From Defluviicoccus sp046348835 (GTDB lineage Bacteria; Pseudomonadota; Alphaproteobacteria; Rhodospirillales; Defluviicoccaceae): 64,000 nt of DNA. The translations under genes and the position numbers were made by a program. The DNA is taken from NCBI GenBank assembly GCA_046348835.1, contig JAXMDM010000005.1, forward strand, positions 186,001-250,000, given 5' to 3'. The notes under the pieces were generated by a model. The model saw only the letters and a program-made list of their open reading frames with translations, had not been told where the DNA came from and made no database searches. This document shows, one piece after another, positions 1 to 7,907 of the stretch (positions are counted from its first letter, which is position 1; every line of letters begins with the position of its first letter).

Positions 1-972
1 ACCATCGGCACCATCCCCTGGCCGTCGATCCTCGCCGGCATCGCCTTCGGCGCCGGCGGGTACGTGGCCATGGTCGGATACGACTGGTCGGCCCTCCAGT
101 ACATCGGCAAGCGCGTCCCCTTCCGCACCGTTCTTTTGGCCTCATTCTGCGGCTATGCCATCGGCAACACCGCCGGCTTCACCCTGGTGACCGGCGGCGC
201 GGTGCGGCTTCGCCTTTACTCGCGGGCGGGCCTCGATGTGGCCGATATCGGCCGGGTGACCCTCTTCTGCATGGTCGCCTTCGGCTTCGGCATCTGCGCG
301 GTGAGCGCGCTGAGCCTCCTCGCCCACCCCCACGCCCTTGCCGATCTGGTCAAGATTCCGACGGAGACGGTTTCCGCCATCGGCCTCGCCATCCTGGTTC
401 TCGTCGTCATCTTTCTTTTTCTCTGCGGACGCGGGCGGGAAGTCCGCATCCTCCGCTGGCAGTTCAAGCTGCCTTCCGCCGGCCTCGTCATCCGTCAGCT
501 GGTCATTTCCGCCGTCGATATCGGTTTTGCCTGTGCCGCCCTCTATGTGGTGCTGCCGCACGGGGCGGGCATGACCTATGCCGACTTTCTGCCGGTGTTC
601 TGCGCCGCGCTTGCCTTCGGCATCATCAGCCACGTTCCGGGCGGCGTCGGCGTGTTCGAGGCGACCATGCTGTTCGCCTTGCGTCACCAGCTCCCGGCCG
701 AGCAGCTGGTGGGCGCGCTGCTGATGTTTCGCATCATTTATTACATCGTTCCGCTGGCCCAGGCGGTGGTGATCCTCTGCATTACCGAGGGATACCAGCA
801 GCGTCGGCGGCTCGCTTCCAGGCTCGCCGGGGTGCCCAAGTTATGGCCCGCGGCCGTCGCCGGTCTCGCCCTCGCCCTCCTGTTGTTCCTGATGGTCAGC
901 CGCGATACTGTCGGTTCAAGGAATGCCGACGAGGTCGACCACGCCCCGATTCGCGGCTCCGTAACGCAGTAG
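1..972 (+). CDS. MprF/UPF0104-type transmembrane flippase domain protein (5' partial)
   Basis: The reading frame is open from base 1, so the true start lies outside the window; 323 residues are visible. It has at least seven hydrophobic segments and a TGGAVRLRLYS motif typical of the N-terminal flippase domain of lysylphosphatidylglycerol synthase/flippase (MprF). That family moves aminoacylated phosphatidylglycerol across the inner membrane. The protein ends about 30 residues after the last hydrophobic stretch, so no soluble DUF2156 aminoacyl-transferase domain follows here. It could be a stand-alone UPF0104 protein or a flippase-only MprF derivative. The next gene starts about 70 bases downstream on the same strand. 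The family assignment is firm; the substrate is unknown. Confidence 0.8.
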   Translation, partial: TIGTIPWPSILAGIAFGAGGYVAMVGYDWSALQYIGKRVPFRTVLLASFCGYAIGNTAGFTLVTGGAVRLRLYSRAGLDVADIGRVTLFCMVAFGFGICAVSALSLLAHPHALADLVKIPTETVSAIGLAILVLVVIFLFLCGRGREVRILRWQFKLPSAGLVIRQLVISAVDIGFACAALYVVLPHGAGMTYADFLPVFCAALAFGIISHVPGGVGVFEATMLFALRHQLPAEQLVGALLMFRIIYYIVPLAQAVVILCITEGYQQRRRLASRLAGVPKLWPAAVAGLALALLLFLMVSRDTVGSRNADEVDHAPIRGSVTQ

Positions 973-1040
973 CGGGGTGATTGCGGCGGCGGCTTATCCC
1001 CGGCGGCCGGCGCGGGGGAAAGGAGCACGAGGGGAGGGGG

Positions 1041-1520
1041 ATGGCCGGTTTCGATAAGTATGACGAGTACAAGTTTTTCGTCGGCAACACCCAACATCTG
1101 GACGACCGGCGGCAGGGCGCGACCCAGATGTTTCTCAGCGTCAATACGGCGATCTTCGCCCTGGTCGGCTTTCTGATCCAGGACGCGGGGGTGCAGGGTC
1201 AGTCTCTGACGGTGCTGGTGGCGCCCCTGTTCGTCCTCGGCGTCCTCGCCTGCGTCCTCTGGGTTTCAATGATCAATCGCTTCAAGCGGCTGATCGGCTG
1301 GCGCTTCGAGCAGCTGATGGCGATGGAGCGGGCCATTCCCGAATGCCATCAGATGTACGTGAAGGAATGGGAGGCGATGTTCCGAGGCGACGCCGCCCGC
1401 AAGATTCTCGGCCTTTCCCTGCTGGACTGGTTGCCGCGGGCGATCCTCGGCCTGTGGGTGATCTATGGCTGCGCATTCCTCGTTACCCGGGCGGTCATGG
1501 CCCCGGGCGCGACCGGATGA
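1041..1520 (+). CDS. RipA/8xMP-like small octameric-type membrane protein
   Basis: A 159-residue protein. I chose the ATG at 1041 because a strong purine-rich ribosome site (gaggggaggggg) lies just before it; a longer frame from 981 lacks one. The N-terminus contains YDEYKFFVGNTQHLDDRRQ, followed by two close hydrophobic segments (about residues 30-75), a basic soluble middle and a third hydrophobic segment near the C-terminus. This matches my recollection of the RipA family of octameric inner-membrane proteins. The biochemical role of the family is poorly known. It is followed 52 bases later by a polytopic membrane protein and probably co-transcribed with it, which suggests a membrane-associated module rather than a housekeeping enzyme. 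Confidence 0.6.
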   Translation: MAGFDKYDEYKFFVGNTQHLDDRRQGATQMFLSVNTAIFALVGFLIQDAGVQGQSLTVLVAPLFVLGVLACVLWVSMINRFKRLIGWRFEQLMAMERAIPECHQMYVKEWEAMFRGDAARKILGLSLLDWLPRAILGLWVIYGCAFLVTRAVMAPGATG

Positions 1521-1572
1521 GGCGCCGCCGCGAAGCCTGCCTCGCCCCCGGCTGAGGCGGGATTGACCCCCG

Positions 1573-3348
1573 ATGATCGACCCTGTCAGCCAGGGAGCGA
1601 TCGCCGCCTACCTGCTCCTCGCCGGCCTGCTGACCCTCGTGGCCGGCGCGGTGCTGCTGGCCCTGTACCGGCGGGCGGTGCGGCGGTGGATGGGGCTTGC
1701 CGGCCCGCCGCCGGTCGCGGTTCCCTTGGCTGCGCTTGCGGCAACCGCAGGTCCGGCACTTCCCCTTGCCGATGCCTCCGATCGGCCGGCGCCACACCGG
1801 TTCCGCTCGGCGACCTTCAGCGGTGCCGTCGGGGCGTTCCGCCGGGCGGCCATCGTCTACGCCCTTGCCGGATTTGCCCATGCGGCGACGGCGACGGCAC
1901 TGCAAATCCTGTTCGGGCAGTTCGAATTTCTGCCGATCCGGGCGTCCGTCGTCTTCTGGGCGAACGCCTGGCCGGTCACCCTCACCCTGGTTCTGCTGTG
2001 GGGGGCGGATCGCCGCCGCCAGGCGCTCACCGTGATCGCCCATTTCGTCGTCCTCGCCGCCCTCGCCCTCACCGTCGCCCTGGGTCCGACGCCGCCACTG
2101 GCCCTATCGGCGGTGCCTTCGCTCGGAACTCCCGAGCCCGGTTTGGAAGGCCTCGCCCGAGCGGCCGAGGGCATCGTCGTGCCGCCGTTCGCCCAGCCGC
2201 TGCTGGTCTGGCTGATGTACGCGCTGCCGACGGCCTATCTCCTCCTGTTCCTCAATCGCCACGTCCGCTCCATCGGCCCGCTTCTGCTTGTCTTCATGGT
2301 GATCGCGGCGACCGGCGCGCATCTCGCCACCGTTGCGTTGAGCGCACGACCGGAGTGGTTCGCCGCGGCTTCGATGCTGACCGGCGCACCGGTGGAACTG
2401 TGGGTTTACGGGTTCCCGCTCCTTGGCATGATCGTTTTCGCCGTCCCGGGCTGGCTGGTGATCCGCTGGATCGGGCGCCGGTATCAGCGCAAGCAGTTCA
2501 GCGACCAGTCGTTCGTCTTCGATGGGATCTGGCTGTTCTCGACCCTTCTCCTCTGCCAAACCCTGATCCAGGACGTGGGCTACGCCGGCTGGGCCGGGCT
2601 TCTCGCCTTTCTTGCCTGGAAGCTGGTCTGCCTGGCCGGTTTGTCGCCGCTGGTGCGCCGGGCCACCGCCCGTCCGCCGGCACAGTTGCTGCTGTTGCGC
2701 GTGTTCGGCTTCCAGCGCCGGACACAGCGGCTGTTCAGTGTCCTCAGCACCCGCTGGCGCTATGCCGGGCCGATTCAGCTGATCGCCGCTCCCGATCTGG
2801 CCACGGCCAACATCGAGCCGGGCGAGTTCCTCGATTTCCTGTCCGGGCGCCTGCGCCGCGCCTTCATCCGCAACGAGGGCGATCTTGACCGCCGCTTCGC
2901 CGAGATCGACCGTCGCCCCGACCCGGACGGCCGTTACCGGGTCAACGAGTTCTTCTGTGCCGGCGACATATGGCGCCGGGCGGTGGTCCGGCTGATGGGC
3001 GACGCCCACCTCGTCGCCATGGATCTGCGCGGCTTTACCCCCGCCAACCAGGGCTGCCTGTTCGAGATCCAAACCCTGGCGGCGACCGTTCCGGCGGCGC
3101 GTACCGCCTTCCTCGTCGACAAGACGACGGATCTTGACCTGCTGCGGCGGGCGCTCGCCTCGGCGCCACCGCGACTCGACGCTTCTGCGCCGGACGCCGG
3201 CGCCATCCAGATGCCGCATCTGTTGCCAACGGGCGGCCCCGATCGCAAGGCCGTCCGCGCCCTCCTGCACCTCGCCGACGAGGCCCTGGCCGGAAGCGCC
3301 GCGGCAGCCGGCGGCGTCAGGCCGGCAGCGGCTTCGACGGTTCCCTAA
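1573..3348 (+). CDS. Polytopic membrane protein with C-terminal Rossmann/TIR-like domain (paralogue A)
   Basis: 591 residues with about eight or nine hydrophobic segments up to residue 360, then a soluble domain from about 371 to 560. The soluble part carries LLLLRVFGFQRRTQRLF, a WRYAGPIQLIAAPDLA block, FLDFLSGRLRRAF and VAMDLRGFTPANQGCLFEI. The last block, with an aspartate strand end and a conserved Glu, resembles TIR or deoxyribosyltransferase-like Rossmann folds, but I cannot confirm the fold. The same domain, at roughly half identity over these blocks, ends the convergent gene at 3317-5215. The two genes overlap tail to tail by 32 bases. No family function is known to me. The context, next to a RipA-like protein and a TIR-like/SLOG-like protein, suggests membrane-linked sensing or conflict. 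Confidence 0.65.
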   Translation: MIDPVSQGAIAAYLLLAGLLTLVAGAVLLALYRRAVRRWMGLAGPPPVAVPLAALAATAGPALPLADASDRPAPHRFRSATFSGAVGAFRRAAIVYALAGFAHAATATALQILFGQFEFLPIRASVVFWANAWPVTLTLVLLWGADRRRQALTVIAHFVVLAALALTVALGPTPPLALSAVPSLGTPEPGLEGLARAAEGIVVPPFAQPLLVWLMYALPTAYLLLFLNRHVRSIGPLLLVFMVIAATGAHLATVALSARPEWFAAASMLTGAPVELWVYGFPLLGMIVFAVPGWLVIRWIGRRYQRKQFSDQSFVFDGIWLFSTLLLCQTLIQDVGYAGWAGLLAFLAWKLVCLAGLSPLVRRATARPPAQLLLLRVFGFQRRTQRLFSVLSTRWRYAGPIQLIAAPDLATANIEPGEFLDFLSGRLRRAFIRNEGDLDRRFAEIDRRPDPDGRYRVNEFFCAGDIWRRAVVRLMGDAHLVAMDLRGFTPANQGCLFEIQTLAATVPAARTAFLVDKTTDLDLLRRALASAPPRLDASAPDAGAIQMPHLLPTGGPDRKAVRALLHLADEALAGSAAAAGGVRPAAASTVP

Positions 3349-5215
3349 CGGCGGCATCGAAAGGCGCGCACAGCATCGCCATGAGCGCATCCAAGGTCTG
3401 CCGATGCTTGCGCGACGCCTCCAGGATCCGCACCACCGGTCTATTCAGGGCGGTGTTCGGGGATTCGCCGGGAAGGTGTTGCCAGGCGGCGGCCAGCGTC
3501 CGTCGGAGGAGGGGAACATCGGTGGTCTGATCGACCAAGAGCACAATCCGGTCGATCGGTACCCAGGCGATCGACTGTTCGATTTCGAAGATGCAGCCTC
3601 GATTGTTCGGGCTGAATCCGCGCAGGTCCATGAATACGGCGTCGGCATCGCGCGCCAGGCGCGAGACCGTCATCCTCCAGGTGTCCTCGTGGCAGAAGAA
3701 ATCCTCGATGCGATAGAGACCGTCGAGAGCGGCGGTCGTGGTCCCGCTTAAGAGGCGGCTTTCCACATCGTCCCGGCCCGTGACAAAAGCGCGGGCCAAT
3801 CGGCCGCTGAGGAAATCGTAGAACTCGTGCGGCTCGACGGTGGCATAGGCGAGGTCGGGGCCGGCGATCAGGCGGATCGGGCCAAGATAGCGCCAGCGCT
3901 GCCCCAAGTCTTCGAGCAGCCGCTGCGTGCGTCGATCGAAGCCGAACACCCGCAAAAGAAGCAGGACCCGTGCCGGCCCTCCGGGGTGAGATCTTGAAAT
4001 TCGCAGTAAAGCTATAACAGCTAGCTTGTATGCGATAAAGGCGATGATTGAAATAGAAATTACAATCGTACCCTGGCCATTTTCAGCAGAGTTACCTCCG
4101 CTGCCAACGTAGAAAACGAAGAATACGCTGACTATATACAGCGCAAATACTAGGACCATCACATCGATGGCGAACATCTGGTCGCTCGCCCCCCGACGAT
4201 GCCGCGAAGCTAACCACGACACCGCCGCCCATGCCACAACCGCTCCGGCGATCGAAGCAATCAGCAGCGTTGCCAAGCCGATGAGGCCAGCCGCTCTGTC
4301 ACGATCCGGATGGTCCACGGTGTAGAGGCGGCCTTCTGCGGACCCCGACCAGATGCTGCTGTATGCTTCGACAAGATCCGCCAGCGAGCCTTTGCCGAAC
4401 TCAGCCATATACTTCTCGATCGCATCAGCCAGGCTCAGTTCGCGAAGATCCGGCCGGACAAAGTGCAACCCAAGAACATCAAGGGCATACAGGCTACCAA
4501 TAAAGATCAGGGCAATTGAGATCGCTGACCAAACGGCGCTGCCGACGATGACGACCGGGCCCACGGCGCGCAGACGCCGTGTCGCTAGTAAGAGAGCGAT
4601 GATGGCCGGGACCGCAGCATACCATAACCATAAGTTGAAGAGGCTACCCTTAAACATGAAATAGTCCCAGATGCCGATTACGGCGAGCTGGATGATCACG
4701 GCCAACAGCAGGTAACGAGGTTGCTTCCTGATGACATAGGTTCCGGCGAGCACCGCGGGTGTAGCAAAAACCCACGAAAATGCCGCAAAGTATAAAAAGT
4801 ACCAGAACATGATCCTGTCGGGCGGTGGATTTAGCGACGAGAATAGCCGCACGATGTTCACCATAATCAGTACCATGACGGCGACCGAGTCGACATAAGC
4901 GAGGGCCACCCGCCAGGCCTGTCGCTTCGCGGTGACGGCTGGCGATGTGGCTGGCGCAGCGGCAAGCACTTCAGCCGGACGGGTCAGTTTGATGACCAGG
5001 TCTTCATCGGATCGTGCCGCCGCGGGAAGCACTGGCGAGCCAACCTCATGCCCATCTCCGCCGGTTCTTCCCAGTGCCTCGTGCATCGACTGCGCGACGC
5101 GCCGGCGAAACAGCCATAGAAGTAAAATTGCAGCGACGATGCCCAGTGGCAGCCCGACCACGACCGCCCAGAATATTCCCACTGAAGAAATTAATAACGA
5201 TGCCATCACAGGCAT
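3317..5215 (-). CDS. Polytopic membrane protein with C-terminal Rossmann/TIR-like domain (paralogue B)
   Basis: 632 residues, paralogous to the convergent gene at 1573-3348. Hydrophobic segments occur near the N-terminus (about 5-35), between residues 115 and 260, and between 305 and 410. The C-terminal domain (about 412-610) repeats the shared blocks LLLLRVFGFDRRTQRLL, WRYLGPIRLIAGPDLA, FYDFLSGRLARAF, FFCHEDTWRMTVSRL and VFMDLRGFSPNNRGCIFEI. The membrane part (about 3990-4900) is visibly AT-richer than the flanks, whereas the C-terminal domain has the host-like GC content. Start at 5215; a second ATG three codons later is an alternative. The shared domain invites comparison with TIR-like NAD-consuming or nucleotide-sensing folds, but this is inference. 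Confidence 0.65.
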   Translation of the reverse strand: MPVMASLLISSVGIFWAVVVGLPLGIVAAILLLWLFRRRVAQSMHEALGRTGGDGHEVGSPVLPAAARSDEDLVIKLTRPAEVLAAAPATSPAVTAKRQAWRVALAYVDSVAVMVLIMVNIVRLFSSLNPPPDRIMFWYFLYFAAFSWVFATPAVLAGTYVIRKQPRYLLLAVIIQLAVIGIWDYFMFKGSLFNLWLWYAAVPAIIALLLATRRLRAVGPVVIVGSAVWSAISIALIFIGSLYALDVLGLHFVRPDLRELSLADAIEKYMAEFGKGSLADLVEAYSSIWSGSAEGRLYTVDHPDRDRAAGLIGLATLLIASIAGAVVAWAAVSWLASRHRRGASDQMFAIDVMVLVFALYIVSVFFVFYVGSGGNSAENGQGTIVISISIIAFIAYKLAVIALLRISRSHPGGPARVLLLLRVFGFDRRTQRLLEDLGQRWRYLGPIRLIAGPDLAYATVEPHEFYDFLSGRLARAFVTGRDDVESRLLSGTTTAALDGLYRIEDFFCHEDTWRMTVSRLARDADAVFMDLRGFSPNNRGCIFEIEQSIAWVPIDRIVLLVDQTTDVPLLRRTLAAAWQHLPGESPNTALNRPVVRILEASRKHRQTLDALMAMLCAPFDAAVREPSKPLPA

Positions 5216-5337
5216 TGCCTGCCGCGCTGCTGGGCCATCAAAGCGCCGCGCCCGGGATGCAATTTACTCTCAACGGTTCCTTCGTGATACTCAGCACAGG
5301 CTGCGGAGCGTCGGCGTCAGGTGGGGGCGGGGAAAAA

Positions 5338-7371
5338 CTAGAGCGCGCCGGGATCGATGATGATCGGGGCGCGGCCGGTGAGGGTGCGGATCTGGCGCAC
5401 CATTTCTTCGGTGCCGCCCGGGCCGCCGGCGGGGTTGCCGTCCCATAGGGCGACGAAGTGGACGTTGTCCAGCTCCTGGGACAGGGCCGAATAAAGCTGC
5501 CAGCGGTTGTTGCGATCGTGGACGCTGACCCCCTCCGGCGCGGGGCCGACCTCCTCCGGCATGACCAGGACGCTGGTCCTGGGGTCGGTCGCCACCCGGT
5601 GATAGAGGCGGAACCAGGTCTGGTCGGGATCGGCGAAGGTGACGGACTCGGCCAGATACTGCGGGACACGGCGAGCCAAGCGAATATCCAGGTTCATGCC
5701 GCGGGCGAGGCAGGCCTCGGCGAAGAGCAGATCGCCGCCGCAGGCACCGCCGCATAGCCCGAGATCGCCCTCGCCGGCACCGATTCCGTCGAGAGCGGCC
5801 TCGATCGCCTGTTTCGCCGCGTCCACCTTGTGCGCCGGAAACCGCTCCGGCAGCACCTGGCCGGCGCCTCGGCGCGCCGGATCGTCGATCATGTGGCCGG
5901 AGAAGAGGACGGTGCGTCGGGGTGTTTCCAGGCGCGAGCCCAGCAGATCCGCCAGTTGCCGCTCGGCGGCGGTAATCTCGGCCCTGGCCTTGGCGGCGAT
6001 GTCGGCGCGGAAGTCGAGGTCGATCATCATCTCGAGTTGTTCCGCGGTCGACGCGAGCGCGAAGCGGTTGCTGTCGATCACCGCCTGTGCCGCCGCCGCC
6101 CGGTAGTCGTCGAGGCAGCCCTCGTCGTTATCGGCCACCAGCCGCAACTCCGCCCGGGTCACCAGCGGCCAGTACTCGCTGCGGCAGGCGATCTCGCAGG
6201 CATCGAGGCTGCAGGCGACGGTCCACCGCACCCCCTGGGTGATCAGCGCCAGATCGGCGCGGGCGGAGACTCTACCGGTGAGGTGATGCCACAGCGAGCC
6301 GAGGGTCAGGGCGTTGATGCCGGGATACCAGTCCTTCGGATCGCTGCGGAAGGCATGGGCGTAGCTTTCGAAGGCGCGCTCCAGGTGTGCCGCCGCCGCC
6401 GTGGCCTTCTGTCGTCCGACCTCGGGGGCGGCGAGGCCGTCCCGTTTCCGGCCGCGCCACAGCCGCAGCCACTGATCCTTGTAGCAACGGCCGAGAAGTC
6501 CGAGCGATTCCCCGGACGGGTGGCGGGCGGCCACCGCCGTGAGCCGGGCGCGGGCGTCGGCGAAGCGGCCGGAGCGGCCGAAAGCGAGGCCCTGGTTCTG
6601 CCGGAACCACAGGTTGTCCGGATCGAGCGCCAGTCCGCGCTCGAGGATGACCAGGGCGTAGCGAAGGCTGTTGAGCTGCAGGAGCGCCTTCGCCGCCGTC
6701 TGCACCGCCTCGATCTCGACGATGCGGTTGGGCGGTTCGTCGGCGAGGAGCAGGATGTCGCCCGGCCGTTGCTTGTTGACGGCGGTGGTGACCCACGACT
6801 GCCAGTTCTCCAGCTTCTGCCAGAATTCGTTGATGTCGCCGACCTTGAGGTTCTTCCATTGCGGTTCCTCCAGGTTCGGCAGCATGCGGTAGACCGGACT
6901 GGTCTTACGGCCGCGCCAGGCGGCGAGGGTGGCGCCGATCATCTCGGTCAACCGATGGCGATCGGCCTCGACCACCCCCCGATCTACCGGCGCGCGGAGG
7001 GGGGTGTAGATGAGGCTGCGTTCGCCGATGATGTCGAACGGCAGCCACGGCCGCTGGCGGCTGAAGATGGAGACGGTGGCGTTGTCGCGCAGGGCGTGAC
7101 GGACGCCCAGCTCGTAGAACGCGTTGGGGTTGTCGATGCTGAGATCGGCAACCACCAGGTCGGCGAGCAGGAGTTCTTGGAACATGTCGGCATGGATGCT
7201 GCCGGCGCGGGTCTCCGCGTCGGCGCGGAACGGCTGCAGGCCGGCAGCGAGGAGGGCGGGGGCGATCAGCTCGGCATAGACCAGGTCGAAGTCGATCTCC
7301 TCGCCGGCGGCATCCCTTTTCCTGCCGAACGGCATGACCACAAAGGCGCGACCCATTGCCGCTGCATCCAT
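5338..7371 (-). CDS. TIR-like / TRAFs-binding (DUF4071) / SLOG-like multidomain protein
   Basis: 677 residues. The ATG at 7371 follows an AAGGAGG ribosome site at good spacing, so I prefer it over the longer frame to 7446. Residues 8-95 form a TIR/deoxyribosyltransferase-like domain: FVVMPFG, then VVADLS and NPNAFYELGVRHAL, where the Glu of FYELG corresponds to the usual catalytic position. Residues about 120-470 are helical and TPR-like, matching the MAP3K TRAFs-binding family (DUF4071). Residues about 480-677 look like a Rossmann nucleotide-sensor domain with GGACGGDLLFAEACLARG, similar to SLOG/DprA-like proteins. Such combinations are typical of bacterial conflict and stress-signalling proteins. 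The gene is codirectional with, and 122 bases upstream of, the paralogue B membrane protein. Confidence 0.7.
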   Translation of the reverse strand: MDAAAMGRAFVVMPFGRKRDAAGEEIDFDLVYAELIAPALLAAGLQPFRADAETRAGSIHADMFQELLLADLVVADLSIDNPNAFYELGVRHALRDNATVSIFSRQRPWLPFDIIGERSLIYTPLRAPVDRGVVEADRHRLTEMIGATLAAWRGRKTSPVYRMLPNLEEPQWKNLKVGDINEFWQKLENWQSWVTTAVNKQRPGDILLLADEPPNRIVEIEAVQTAAKALLQLNSLRYALVILERGLALDPDNLWFRQNQGLAFGRSGRFADARARLTAVAARHPSGESLGLLGRCYKDQWLRLWRGRKRDGLAAPEVGRQKATAAAAHLERAFESYAHAFRSDPKDWYPGINALTLGSLWHHLTGRVSARADLALITQGVRWTVACSLDACEIACRSEYWPLVTRAELRLVADNDEGCLDDYRAAAAQAVIDSNRFALASTAEQLEMMIDLDFRADIAAKARAEITAAERQLADLLGSRLETPRRTVLFSGHMIDDPARRGAGQVLPERFPAHKVDAAKQAIEAALDGIGAGEGDLGLCGGACGGDLLFAEACLARGMNLDIRLARRVPQYLAESVTFADPDQTWFRLYHRVATDPRTSVLVMPEEVGPAPEGVSVHDRNNRWQLYSALSQELDNVHFVALWDGNPAGGPGGTEEMVRQIRTLTGRAPIIIDPGAL

Positions 7372-7593
7372 GCTGGCCTCCTTTTCCGACGGGGGTCGCT
7401 CAAACGCCAAATATGTCCGTCGATACCGATGCCCAAGTTCCCGCATAAAAAGTCAGATTATAAACGCAGGCGGACTATCCCCGGACCACGATATTGCGCC
7501 CTGCCGGGCAAAAATAGAAATGGACAATCATGATCGACGCGGCTCGCGAGTGGTTTATTTCTAATCGGTGTCTGCACGCCTGCATGCTCCGAC

Positions 7594-7612
7594 GGGGCTC
7601 CCTCGGAGCCCC
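7594..7612. repeat. Perfect inverted repeat, 8-bp arms, 3-nt loop
   Basis: GGGGCTCC and GGAGCCCC separated by CTC. It lies upstream of both divergent genes, so it is not an obvious terminator for either. It could be an attenuator hairpin or a remnant; there is no T-run. Confidence 0.4.
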
Positions 7613-7784
7613 TTCCGGCCATCGCAATACCGCCGAAACCGCCCGACCGTGGGCCTGGACGGCTCCGACGGGGTGCGGGGGAGGGCGAATCGCCACGCGG
7701 GCCGGGCTTTTCGCCGCCGACGGTGAGCGGCCGGGGCTCCTGTTCAATTTCTGTTACACAGGGTTGCAGTGCAGCGAAAGCGCG

Positions 7785-7814
7785 TTGACACCCCCTTATA
7801 TCAGCGGGGATAGT
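7785..7814 (+). promoter_or_regulatory. Candidate sigma-70-type promoter of the nadABC operon
   Basis: A consensus -35 (TTGACA, 7785-7790) is followed 18 bases later by GATAGT (7809-7814) as -10. The predicted start point falls about 10 bases before, or at, the palindrome that begins at 7824. The nadA start codon is at 7908. Confidence 0.5.
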
Positions 7815-7823
7815 CTTGCCGTT

Positions 7824-7846
7824 ATTATGCTCGCTGGGAGCATAAT
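7824..7846. promoter_or_regulatory. Palindromic operator candidate for nadABC
   Basis: Perfect 9-bp inverted repeat ATTATGCTC / GAGCATAAT with a 5-bp spacer, just downstream of the predicted transcription start. This is the classic repressor position. Alphaproteobacterial nad operons are known to be controlled by NadQ or NrtR-type repressors; I infer such a site from position and symmetry and did not match it to a motif collection. Confidence 0.55.
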
Positions 7847-7907
7847 GTTGTGAACCGGATGGCGCCCGGTGGCATTTCCACCGTCGGCGCCGCGCTACGA
7901 GGGCTCT

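Larger units (their letters stand above)
7372..7907. other. Divergent intergenic region between the TIR-like gene and nadA
   Basis: No convincing gene. The right-hand end holds the nad promoter and palindrome annotated separately; the middle holds a perfect GC hairpin at 7594-7612. Short overlapping frames here have no ribosome sites or recognisable motifs. Confidence 0.6.

Noticed and set aside
1563..2888. Arg/Pro-rich frame overlapping paralogue A in another phase
   Set aside because: Low-complexity composition, no start signal, and the other frame encodes a recognisable conserved protein.
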